In this document: positions 8,359 to 14,260 of the stretch, one piece after another | How positions within the stretch are numbered: the stretch's first letter is position 1 | How the letters are laid out: the number at the start of each line of letters is the position of its first letter | NCBI GenBank assembly: GCA_903856995.1 | Contig: CAIODK010000044.1 | Span: forward strand, 1 to 16,134 | Length of the DNA: 16,134 nucleotides | Reading direction: 5' to 3' | Source: an uncultured Burkholderiales bacterium | GTDB taxonomy: Bacteria; Pseudomonadota; Gammaproteobacteria; Burkholderiales; Burkholderiaceae_C | The notes under the pieces: model-generated | Databases searched by the model: none | What the model was told of the DNA's origin: nothing | Seen by the model: only the letters and a program-made list of their open reading frames with translations | Program-made: the position numbers and the translations under genes

Positions 8359-8372
8359 TTGATCTAGATCAA
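8359..8372. promoter_or_regulatory. Perfect FNR/Anr box for the nar operon, overlapping the narL stop codon
   Basis: TTGATCTAGATCAA is a complete palindrome and matches the FNR consensus TTGAT-N4-ATCAA at all ten specified bases. Its centre is about 138 bases upstream of the narK1 ATG. The narL TGA stop (8371-8369) lies inside it. FNR-family proteins (FNR, Anr, Dnr) bind such sites when oxygen is absent or NO is present. At the usual class II spacing of 41.5 bases, transcription would begin near 8324, inside the terminator hairpin; I could not find a convincing -10 element there. Confidence 0.85.
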
Positions 8373-9061
8373 CTCAAGCCATGCGTCGCTGCGAAGACCG
8401 CGATTTGTACGCGAGATGTCAGGTCCAGCTTCTTGAAAATGTGTTGGATATGAATCTTGACCGTGGTCTCTGCGATGTCTAAATCGCGGGCGATCTGTTT
8501 GTTACTGAGACTTTTTGCGATCAACAAAAAGATATCTTTCTCGCGCGGAGAAAGTTTGTCGAGTGCCTGAATGGCTGCGACCTTGCTGAGAGACATGACC
8601 CCGACAGCATCAGCCGTTGGATTCGCCGGATGGCGCATCGTTGACACCAATTTATTCAGCATCGAGGGGCTGATGACCGAATGTCCCTCGTGTACTTTGA
8701 CAAGCGCATCACACAACTGGTCGGATTCAGATGTTTTGAGCAAATAGCCGTCGGCACCACTTTGCAAAGCCTTGGACAGATCTTCCTCATCTTCACTCAC
8801 AGTGAGCATCAAAATACGCAGGTTGGGGCGATCCGATTTGAGTGATGCAATGGCGTCCACCCCTTTGACGCCTGGCAAATGGTTGTCAAGTAACAGCAAG
8901 TCCGGTTGCGTCTTAGCAAGCACCCGCAAAGCCTCGCCCACATCACCCGCCTCTCCGACGATTTCAAAACGATCATCTTGCGACAGCAATGCGATCAAGC
9001 CTCTGCGAAACAAAGGATGGTCATCGACCACGAGCAGTTGGATGGGTTCAGACATAAACAT
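8369..9061 (-). CDS. narL: Nitrate/nitrite response regulator NarL
   Basis: DNA-binding response regulator of the NarL/FixJ family, partner of the NarX kinase encoded just upstream. The receiver domain occupies about residues 5-120: acidic pair in LLVVDDHPLFRRG, phospho-acceptor Asp in LLLLDNHLPGVKG (D57 counted from MSEP), and the conserved Lys in YLLKTSESD. A linker of about 35 residues leads to the LuxR-type helix-turn-helix at about 165-230 (LSPREKDIFLLIAKSLSNKQI and following). The start is uncertain: GTG at 9064, ATG at 9061 (sharing TGATG with the narX stop) and ATG at 9055 (MSEPIQLL) are all possible. I list 9061 because it overlaps the narX stop; 9055 would give the more typical N-terminus. 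The nearest GAGGGA is too far for ordinary initiation, so translational coupling to narX is likely. Confidence 0.93.
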   Translation of the reverse strand: MFMSEPIQLLVVDDHPLFRRGLIALLSQDDRFEIVGEAGDVGEALRVLAKTQPDLLLLDNHLPGVKGVDAIASLKSDRPNLRILMLTVSEDEEDLSKALQSGADGYLLKTSESDQLCDALVKVHEGHSVISPSMLNKLVSTMRHPANPTADAVGVMSLSKVAAIQALDKLSPREKDIFLLIAKSLSNKQIARDLDIAETTVKIHIQHIFKKLDLTSRVQIAVFAATHGLS

Positions 9062-10962
9062 CACGACAGCGACGCTGTCTGTCCCTCTTTTAATTTTGAA
9101 GGCTTGGCGGCTGGCACACGCAGCGTCACGGTGGTGCCTTGGTCGACTTCAGAAAGAACATCCACTTTGGCGCCAATCTGCTCGGCACGTTCACGCATGA
9201 TTTTTAAACCCACCTGGAGTTCAGACCGGTTGTTACGTTCATCAAATCCAACGCCATCGTCTCGCACCACAAACCGCCATGGATCACCTTTGTGAATTTC
9301 AATCACAACGGCTTGAGCGTTGGCATGCTTACGGACGTTCGACAAGGCTTCTTGCAACACATGCAACACATGAATCTGTACATCTTGTGGCAGTGGTAGC
9401 CCGTCTCCAGACACCGTACGGCTCACCTGAAGACCGGTTTGGTGATGGAATTTTTGCAAGGTCTCCTGAACGGCGCGGTCGATGTCATCGGCTTGGGTAC
9501 GCGTGCGGAAATGCAAGAGCAACTCCCGCACATCCGCAATGCTTTCCTTTAAGCCACTGTCGAGTTCGTTCAACGCAAAATCTGTTTTGTCACTGTTGTT
9601 TTTCGTAATAGCGGAACGGAGCAATTGAACCTGAATCTTCAAAAATGCCAAGGACTGTGCAATCGAGTCATGCAACTCCCTTGCCAGCAATGACCGCTCG
9701 CCTGCAATCGCGGCTTCGCGGTCCAAGGCCACCGCGCGCATCCCTTCGACAGCCGTGGCCAAGTGACTGGCCAGCGTGTCCATCAGCTCGAACTCCTCTG
9801 CCGCCAAACTGACCTGGCTTTTATAGAACAAATTGATTTCACCCAACACCTTGTGGTGCATGCGCACAGGCACAGAGATCAAACTTTCATAACCGATGCG
9901 GGCGCAGTGTTGAAAGGGTGCGATGTCACTGTTGGTGATCGGGATCACCCGGGTACGGGCGTCTAGTTTTGGATTGCCACAGGCACAGGCACCGGCCCTC
10001 AAACATTTCTCTTCCTCTTGCATAACCTGAGGGAATTGATCAGAAGCTAAGAGTAAAAATTTAGAAGCATCTTCATCTGACCAGCGCAGAGCAATCGCAT
10101 CCGCCTTCATCAATCGTCGCACGCGCTGCGCAAAGCCTTGTGTTAATTCACTGAGGTCGTTGGTTTGTGCAAGAAAAGCACTGACCCCATACAGCCCTTC
10201 CAGCCGTTCTTTCTGCGCCGCGATGCGTTGGGTTTTGGCGATCACTTGGGCTTCGAGGTTGCCATACAAGGATTGCAAAGTGGCAGCCATGCGGTTAAAG
10301 CCAGAGGTGACTTGTCCAAATTCGTCGTTGGAAACCACATCCAGTCGCACTGAAAATTGTGCAGATTCAAGCTTTCGCAAGCCATCACGCAAATGGCTCA
10401 AAGGGTTGATGACGTACAAATAACCCGTGTAGAGCATGACAACCGCCCCAGCAATCGCCAACGCCATCATCACAATCTGAAACAAATTCAAAATCGCGGT
10501 CAAGCTTGACATCTGACTTTCGATCGACAACACAAAGCGATCAATCGCATTCAAAAAATTGACAGAATGTTCGACCAAGCGTTGGTGCTCCAAGGGCGGA
10601 TGCACGGTAAAGCGCATCTTTTGATCGGACCACAGATGCGCTACTTCTGCGTAACGCGCATGCACAACGCTATCCCACGGAACAAACAACGGCCGAGTGG
10701 CATCACCGTTTTTGAGCACCGCCATGCTTTGGTCAAATTCACCGGTAAGTAACTGAATCTCTTGTTCTGGCAATTGAGCTTGCACAGCACTGGTCAGCCG
10801 CCAAGTTTGCATGCGCATGCGCCCTGCTTCGTTCAGCGCTGCTGCGCCTCCGCCTAGCTTCCAAGTCACCCACAGCGTGAGCCCGATGGAAATCAAAGCG
10901 ACCACCAACAAGCCCGTGCCTATGCGCACGAGTTTGGTAGAAAGAGATGCAGTGTTCTTCAT
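9061..10962 (-). CDS. narX: Nitrate/nitrite sensor histidine kinase NarX
   Basis: Inner-membrane kinase that senses periplasmic nitrate/nitrite and phosphorylates NarL. In its 633 residues the order is: TM1 (about 12-34); periplasmic domain opening with the P-box (LNEAGRMRMQTWRL, 43-56) that binds nitrate; TM2 (about 160-182); HAMP (about 184-235); a GAF-like central module; HisKA_3 with H431 in LLARELHDSIAQS; and an ATPase domain with the N-box LQEALSNVRKHAN (536-548) and DDGVGFD (568-574). The GAF-like module has four cysteines (C320, C326, C328, C353), the known but poorly understood Cys cluster of NarX proteins. The ATG at 10962 overlaps the nsrR stop in ATGA (10962-10959) and the gene ends overlapping the narL start, so three regulators are made as one translationally coupled unit. 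Its own Shine-Dalgarno is weak. Confidence 0.94.
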   Translation of the reverse strand: MKNTASLSTKLVRIGTGLLVVALISIGLTLWVTWKLGGGAAALNEAGRMRMQTWRLTSAVQAQLPEQEIQLLTGEFDQSMAVLKNGDATRPLFVPWDSVVHARYAEVAHLWSDQKMRFTVHPPLEHQRLVEHSVNFLNAIDRFVLSIESQMSSLTAILNLFQIVMMALAIAGAVVMLYTGYLYVINPLSHLRDGLRKLESAQFSVRLDVVSNDEFGQVTSGFNRMAATLQSLYGNLEAQVIAKTQRIAAQKERLEGLYGVSAFLAQTNDLSELTQGFAQRVRRLMKADAIALRWSDEDASKFLLLASDQFPQVMQEEEKCLRAGACACGNPKLDARTRVIPITNSDIAPFQHCARIGYESLISVPVRMHHKVLGEINLFYKSQVSLAAEEFELMDTLASHLATAVEGMRAVALDREAAIAGERSLLARELHDSIAQSLAFLKIQVQLLRSAITKNNSDKTDFALNELDSGLKESIADVRELLLHFRTRTQADDIDRAVQETLQKFHHQTGLQVSRTVSGDGLPLPQDVQIHVLHVLQEALSNVRKHANAQAVVIEIHKGDPWRFVVRDDGVGFDERNNRSELQVGLKIMRERAEQIGAKVDVLSEVDQGTTVTLRVPAAKPSKLKEGQTASLS

Positions 10963-11444
10963 CCAGCTTTAACCGAAGCGCCTTTTTTTTTATCTAAAGA
11001 AAATCCCACGGTGCGAATCACCGCTTGTGGATCCTGTGCATCGACCATCAAATCTGCCAGCGTCACGCCATCCAATTTTTCAAAAAAAACTTTCAACGCT
11101 TCTGCGAGAACATTTTTCAAACGACAACTGGGCATCAACGCGCAGTGACTTACCCCATCTTGAAAGCACTCAACAATCGAAAAATCACTTTCCGTTTTTC
11201 GAACAACCTCGCCGATCACGATCTCTGAAGCTGGTCGCCCCAACCGCAGGCCACCCCCTCGCCCACGACTGGTTATTAAATAGCCATCCGCAGCAAGCGT
11301 CATCACAATTTTTGTCAGATGACTTTTAGATATGTCATGTTGATCGGCGATCTCCTGAATGGTTGCAACGGTTTGCCGTGATTCGCTTTGCGCGCAGAAC
11401 ATCAGTACACGAAGACTGTAGTCGGTCCAGTGGGTAAGTCGCAT
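10959..11444 (-). CDS. nsrR: Rrf2-family NO-responsive repressor, NsrR type
   Basis: A 161-residue Rrf2-family transcription factor, most like NsrR, the [Fe-S] protein that represses NO-defence genes until nitric oxide damages its cluster. It starts MRLTHWTDYSLRVLMFCA, close to the NsrR start (xLTxxTDYxLR). A winged helix-turn-helix spans about 25-75, with IADQHDISKSHLTKIV as the recognition region and GGLRLGRP as the wing. Three cysteines, C93, C101 and C107 (C-x7-C-x5-C), are the expected cluster ligands; E. coli NsrR has C-x4-C-x5-C. A Lys-rich tail (DKKKGASVKAG) extends beyond the E. coli protein. It is the first gene of nsrR-narX-narL, with AGGA 10 bases before the start and an NsrR-like box at 11480-11502. 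Identification as NsrR rather than another Rrf2 factor rests on the cysteines, this operator and the nearby ytfE. Confidence 0.85.
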   Translation of the reverse strand: MRLTHWTDYSLRVLMFCAQSESRQTVATIQEIADQHDISKSHLTKIVMTLAADGYLITSRGRGGGLRLGRPASEIVIGEVVRKTESDFSIVECFQDGVSHCALMPSCRLKNVLAEALKVFFEKLDGVTLADLMVDAQDPQAVIRTVGFSLDKKKGASVKAG

Positions 11445-11463
11445 CGTTCAATAGTCCTAGTTC

Positions 11464-11480
11464 TTGAGGATGACCCTCAA
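11464..11480. other. Small hairpin in the nsrR leader
   Basis: TTGAGG and CCTCAA form a 6-bp inverted repeat around a 5-base loop, 20-36 bases upstream of nsrR. No T-run follows. It touches the edge of the NsrR-like box and may be chance. Confidence 0.25.
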
Positions 11481-11502
11481 ATATTCATTCTTTATGAATT
11501 TT
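11480..11502. promoter_or_regulatory. NsrR-like operator upstream of nsrR
   Basis: ATTCAT-N5-ATGAAT inverted repeat (11483-11499; spacer TCTTT on the plus strand) with A/T-rich flanks, fitting an 11-1-11 layout. Against AANATKCATTT-N-AAATGMATNTT, one half matches 9 of 11 and the other 10 of 11. It is centred about 47 bases upstream of the nsrR start in the 74-base gap after nrdJ, a typical place for autorepression. The same repeat occurs twice before ytfE. I could not place a clear -10/-35 pair here. Confidence 0.7.
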
Positions 11503-11518
11503 ATGCTGTGACCCGTTT

Positions 11519-13993
11519 TTAACCACACGAACCCAAGTAGCCACACTGCGTGCAATAGTCACAGCCATCCTTTCGAATCACTGCGTGCGCACCACAATCG
11601 GAACACTTTTTACCTTTCATGACGGTTTGGGGTGCCTCTGACGCAAACACGGTCGACGAGGTCGCCCCAACTTCGCCCAGTGCCGCAGGCAACGTGGACA
11701 TTTCAGGGTGGGACACTCTCAGCGCCAAGATGTTCTGTACGGCGAAGGCAATGGCGGCCACTTCAGAGTCGTGCCAAAGCGGAATACGGGCGCCATCTTC
11801 ACGCGTTTTGTGCCCATGACGTACCGGCCCTCTGTCCCATGCCACCTTGCACATGTCACTCAACGCGCGCTCTAGAAAACCACCACGTGCGGCAAGAGAC
11901 AAAAGGCGCATGCTTGCTGTGATCCACTGTTGCGATTCACCGCTCTGGCCCACAGGCATAAAAAACTCAATCGCTCGGTCCACCGTGCCATGGCCATCTG
12001 CCCGCTTGACCGGTAGAAAGGACACGATGAGATACAGCGTCTTGTGCCCCTCATGGGTCCAATACTCGATCTTCTCAGCCACCGCACTCAACGCCCCTTT
12101 GGGACGGCTTTCGATCACGGTGCGCATCGGATCGGCGCCCAGGGCATCAACAGATGCAACGGGCTTGCTAGCTTCTGGCGCTGGCGTGAGTTCAAGCACA
12201 GAACCTAAGATGGCATTGGGTCGATACGTGGCTAATCCTTTGAGCCCAGCGCGCCAAGCTTGCAGATACAAGTCCTTGAAATCTTCATAGAGGTAGTTGG
12301 CCGGCACATTCACCGTCTTAGAAATCGCGGTGTCTACAAAAGGTTGAACCGCTTCCATCATGGCGATGTGTTCATGGGCAGTCATCTCCAGCGCACCGAC
12401 GAACTGTGCCGGTAAGTTATCCGTATCACCGCCCAGCGCACGGTACAAGCGCCAAGCATGATCCTGCACCTCGTACTCCGTGCGCGAGCCATCGGCTTCA
12501 CGTTTTTTCCGTGTGTACATCCATGAAAACGCTGGCTCAATCCCATTCGATGCGTTGTCGGCGAAAGCCAGACTCACGGTGCCGGTGGGGGCAATCGACA
12601 ACAAGTGGCTGTTGCGAATACCATGCTTGCGGATACTGGCTTTCAACGCATCGGGCAATCGACTCGCAAATGTCCCTTTGGCCAAATAAGTTGGCGCATC
12701 AAACAAGGCGAAGGCACCCTTCTCGCGCGCCAAGGCCACAGACGCGATGTAGGCCGCATCGCGCATGCACTCAGCGATACGTCGCGCCATGTCACGCCCT
12801 TCCTCGGCGTTGTAGCGCAAGCCCAACATCACCAACGCATCACCCAAGCCAGTGAAACCCACGCCGATGCGGCGCTTGTCCTGCGCCTCTTGCTGTTGTT
12901 GCGGCAAGGGCCAGTGGGTCAGGTCCAAGACATTGTCCAAAGCCCGCACTTGCAAGGCCACGCTGTTTGCAAAAGCTTCAAAGTCAAATTCTGCTTCGCC
13001 GCCGTGTCCGAATGGACGTCGGACAAACCGCGGAAGGATGACGGGGCCGAGGTCGCAACACCCGTAGGGCGGCAACGGTTGCTCACCACAAGGATTGGTG
13101 GCGCTGATGGACTCAATCGCTCGCAGGTTGTTATCTCGGTTGATCTGATCCAGAAACAAGATTCCTGGCTCCGCAAAGTCGTAGGCCGAGCACATGATCG
13201 TGTCCCAAAGCTCAGTCGCTCTTAAGGTCTGGTAGACCCACATCCCATCTTCACGCTGATGTGCGCCGTGGAGGCACAACTCTGCGCCGGGGTCTGCGGC
13301 ATGCACCAAGTCCCACGGCCCGTCATGCAGCACGGCATCCATGAAGGCGTCGCTGACCGCGACGGACACGTTGAAGTTGTTCCAACGACCCGGCGTGCGC
13401 TTGGCCGTGATGAACTCCATCACATCAGGGTGGTCAATGCGCAGCACACCCATTTGCGCGCCGCGCCTCGCGCCCGCACTCTCTACAGTGGCGCATGAGT
13501 GGTCAAACACATTGATGTAGCTGCACGGTCCGGATGCCGTTGAAGCCGTTCCCTTGACGCCAGCCCCACGGGGTCGGATGCGAGAAAAGTCATACCCCAC
13601 ACCCCCGCCACGCCGCATGGTCTCTGCCGCCTCGCGCAGTGCTTCATAAATTCCGGGATAGCCGCCGTCATCCACACCTTGGATGCAATCGCCGACCGGC
13701 TGTACAAAACAGTTAATCAATGTGGCTTGAATTCCTGTACCGGCAGCACTCATGATCCGGCCAGCACCAATGGCCCCTGCTTCTAGATTTCGACGGAATA
13801 AGACTTCAAATTCGGCACGGAGCTCCACCGGTTCAACGCTGGCCAACGCGCGGGCCACTCGGTCAAAGAGTTGACCGACGTTGTCCTCTCCCGGCTTGAG
13901 ATACTTTTCTCGAAGCACATCCTCGCTGATCGGCTGTATCGGCATTGCAGAAATTGCATCTAACAAAATTTGGTGATCGACGTGACGGTTCAT
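11519..13993 (-). CDS. nrdJ: Class II (adenosylcobalamin-dependent) ribonucleotide reductase
   Basis: Reduces ribonucleotides to deoxyribonucleotides with a B12-generated thiyl radical, needing no oxygen; it supplies DNA precursors in anaerobic nitrate respiration. It has 824 residues from MNRHVDHQ. The redox cysteine C94 is in LINCFVQPVGDC, the radical-site motif NPCGEQPLPPYG is at 300-311, and the RNR phosphate loop is in SIAPTGTVSLAF. A C-terminal region of the B12-RNR type (about 640-770) precedes a zinc-ribbon-like tail with C797, C800, C811, C814, C817 and C823 (CSDCG, CDYCTQCG), which probably re-reduces the active site. The frame is open to 14089, but AAGGGAG lies 7 bases before the ATG at 13993, so that start is preferred. 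It is divergent from ytfE and 74 bases upstream of nsrR on the same strand with no obvious terminator, so read-through into nsrR is possible. Confidence 0.93.
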   Translation of the reverse strand: MNRHVDHQILLDAISAMPIQPISEDVLREKYLKPGEDNVGQLFDRVARALASVEPVELRAEFEVLFRRNLEAGAIGAGRIMSAAGTGIQATLINCFVQPVGDCIQGVDDGGYPGIYEALREAAETMRRGGGVGYDFSRIRPRGAGVKGTASTASGPCSYINVFDHSCATVESAGARRGAQMGVLRIDHPDVMEFITAKRTPGRWNNFNVSVAVSDAFMDAVLHDGPWDLVHAADPGAELCLHGAHQREDGMWVYQTLRATELWDTIMCSAYDFAEPGILFLDQINRDNNLRAIESISATNPCGEQPLPPYGCCDLGPVILPRFVRRPFGHGGEAEFDFEAFANSVALQVRALDNVLDLTHWPLPQQQQEAQDKRRIGVGFTGLGDALVMLGLRYNAEEGRDMARRIAECMRDAAYIASVALAREKGAFALFDAPTYLAKGTFASRLPDALKASIRKHGIRNSHLLSIAPTGTVSLAFADNASNGIEPAFSWMYTRKKREADGSRTEYEVQDHAWRLYRALGGDTDNLPAQFVGALEMTAHEHIAMMEAVQPFVDTAISKTVNVPANYLYEDFKDLYLQAWRAGLKGLATYRPNAILGSVLELTPAPEASKPVASVDALGADPMRTVIESRPKGALSAVAEKIEYWTHEGHKTLYLIVSFLPVKRADGHGTVDRAIEFFMPVGQSGESQQWITASMRLLSLAARGGFLERALSDMCKVAWDRGPVRHGHKTREDGARIPLWHDSEVAAIAFAVQNILALRVSHPEMSTLPAALGEVGATSSTVFASEAPQTVMKGKKCSDCGAHAVIRKDGCDYCTQCGYLGSCG

Positions 13994-14000
13994 GCGTCCA

Positions 14001-14007
14001 CTCCCTT
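14001..14007 (-). promoter_or_regulatory. nrdJ ribosome binding site that decides the start
   Basis: AAGGGAG on the minus strand with a 7-base spacer to the ATG at 13993. It rules out the longer frame reaching 14089, which has no comparable site. Confidence 0.8.
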
Positions 14008-14011
14008 CAGA

Positions 14012-14021
14012 GTTATATAAC
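14012..14021. promoter_or_regulatory. AT-rich palindrome, possible -10 region of nrdJ
   Basis: GTTATATAAC is a perfect 10-bp palindrome 19 bases upstream of nrdJ. Read toward nrdJ it contains TATAAC, 5 of 6 to a -10 box, but no good -35 lies at 17 bases and the resulting leader would be very short. It could be a promoter element, an operator or chance. Confidence 0.3.
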
Positions 14022-14044
14022 GGGTAATCAGTTGAAATAGGCAT

Positions 14045-14056
14045 CTTGTGCACAAG
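14045..14056. promoter_or_regulatory. 12-bp perfect palindrome upstream of nrdJ
   Basis: CTTGTGCACAAG reads the same on both strands. It lies 52-63 bases upstream of the nrdJ ATG, where an operator is likely. It does not match the FNR, NarL or NsrR motifs seen elsewhere in the window, and I do not know which regulator it would bind. Confidence 0.4.
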
Positions 14057-14082
14057 GCTAACGGGACATCGTTGATCTCGGT

Positions 14083-14096
14083 TTGCCATTGATCAA
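14083..14096. promoter_or_regulatory. Degenerate FNR/Dnr-like box upstream of nrdJ
   Basis: Read toward nrdJ the sequence is TTGAT-CAAT-GGCAA, 8 of 10 to TTGAT-N4-ATCAA, with one perfect half. At the class II spacing of 41.5 bases, TAGCCT falls at -12 to -7 and keeps the key T, A and T of a -10 element. Anaerobic control of nrdJ would make biological sense, but the match is imperfect. Confidence 0.35.
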
Positions 14097-14176
14097 ACAA
14101 CCATGCTTTACCAACCCGATGTGTACGCCCAGCACCTCCACTGTCTGACGCCATGACCCCCAGTTAGATCAAACAA
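14091..14176 (+). repeat. 10-base direct repeat in the nrdJ-ytfE intergenic region
   Basis: GATCAAACAA occurs at 14091-14100 and again at 14167-14176, 76 bases apart. Each copy contains the FNR half-site ATCAA. The rest of the 267-base region holds the operators and promoters listed separately; I see no gene or riboswitch in it. Confidence 0.5.
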
Positions 14177-14194
14177 ACCTAAACTTTTACCCAA

Positions 14195-14217
14195 AACATT
14201 CATTTAATATGAATCTT
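14195..14217. promoter_or_regulatory. NsrR-like operator 1 at the ytfE promoter
   Basis: ATTCAT-TTAAT-ATGAAT core (14198-14214). The left half AACATTCATTT matches the NsrR 11-1-11 pattern AANATKCATTT fully and the right half matches 10 of 11. It covers the proposed -35 element (14199-14204), so a bound repressor would block RNA polymerase. Confidence 0.75.
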
Positions 14218-14227
14218 ATCTGATAAT
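14199..14227 (+). promoter_or_regulatory. Proposed ytfE promoter
   Basis: GATAAT at 14222-14227 is 5 of 6 to a -10 box. At exactly 17 bases upstream lies TTCATT (14199-14204), a weak -35. Transcription would begin near 14234, leaving a leader of about 27 bases. Both elements are overlapped by the two NsrR-like operators. Confidence 0.5.
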
Positions 14228-14249
14228 AGATGCATTAAAAATGAATGTT
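14227..14249. promoter_or_regulatory. NsrR-like operator 2 at the ytfE promoter
   Basis: ATGCAT-TAAAA-ATGAAT core (14230-14246). The right half AAATGAATGTT matches the NsrR pattern fully and the left half matches 9 of 11. It spans the end of the -10 element and the likely start of transcription and stops just before the ribosome binding site. Its centre is 32 bases from that of operator 1, about three helical turns, so both sites face the same side of the DNA. Confidence 0.7.
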
Positions 14250-14255
14250 AAGGAG
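14250..14255 (+). promoter_or_regulatory. ytfE ribosome binding site
   Basis: AAGGAG with a 5-base spacer to the ATG at 14261. It begins at the base after NsrR-like operator 2, so the operator-leader arrangement is very compact. Confidence 0.8.
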
Positions 14256-14260
14256 CTTTT

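Noticed and set aside
13994..14089. 32-residue N-terminal extension of nrdJ
   Set aside because: AAGGGAG sits ideally before the ATG at 13993, and the extension contains palindromes and promoter-like sequence.
14103..14156. 17-codon open frame on the plus strand between nrdJ and ytfE
   Set aside because: No ribosome binding site, no recognisable peptide family, and such a length is common by chance.
13994..14194. Cobalamin riboswitch before the B12-dependent nrdJ
   Set aside because: I looked for a B12-box-like sequence and matching stems and found none; the region is better explained by operators.
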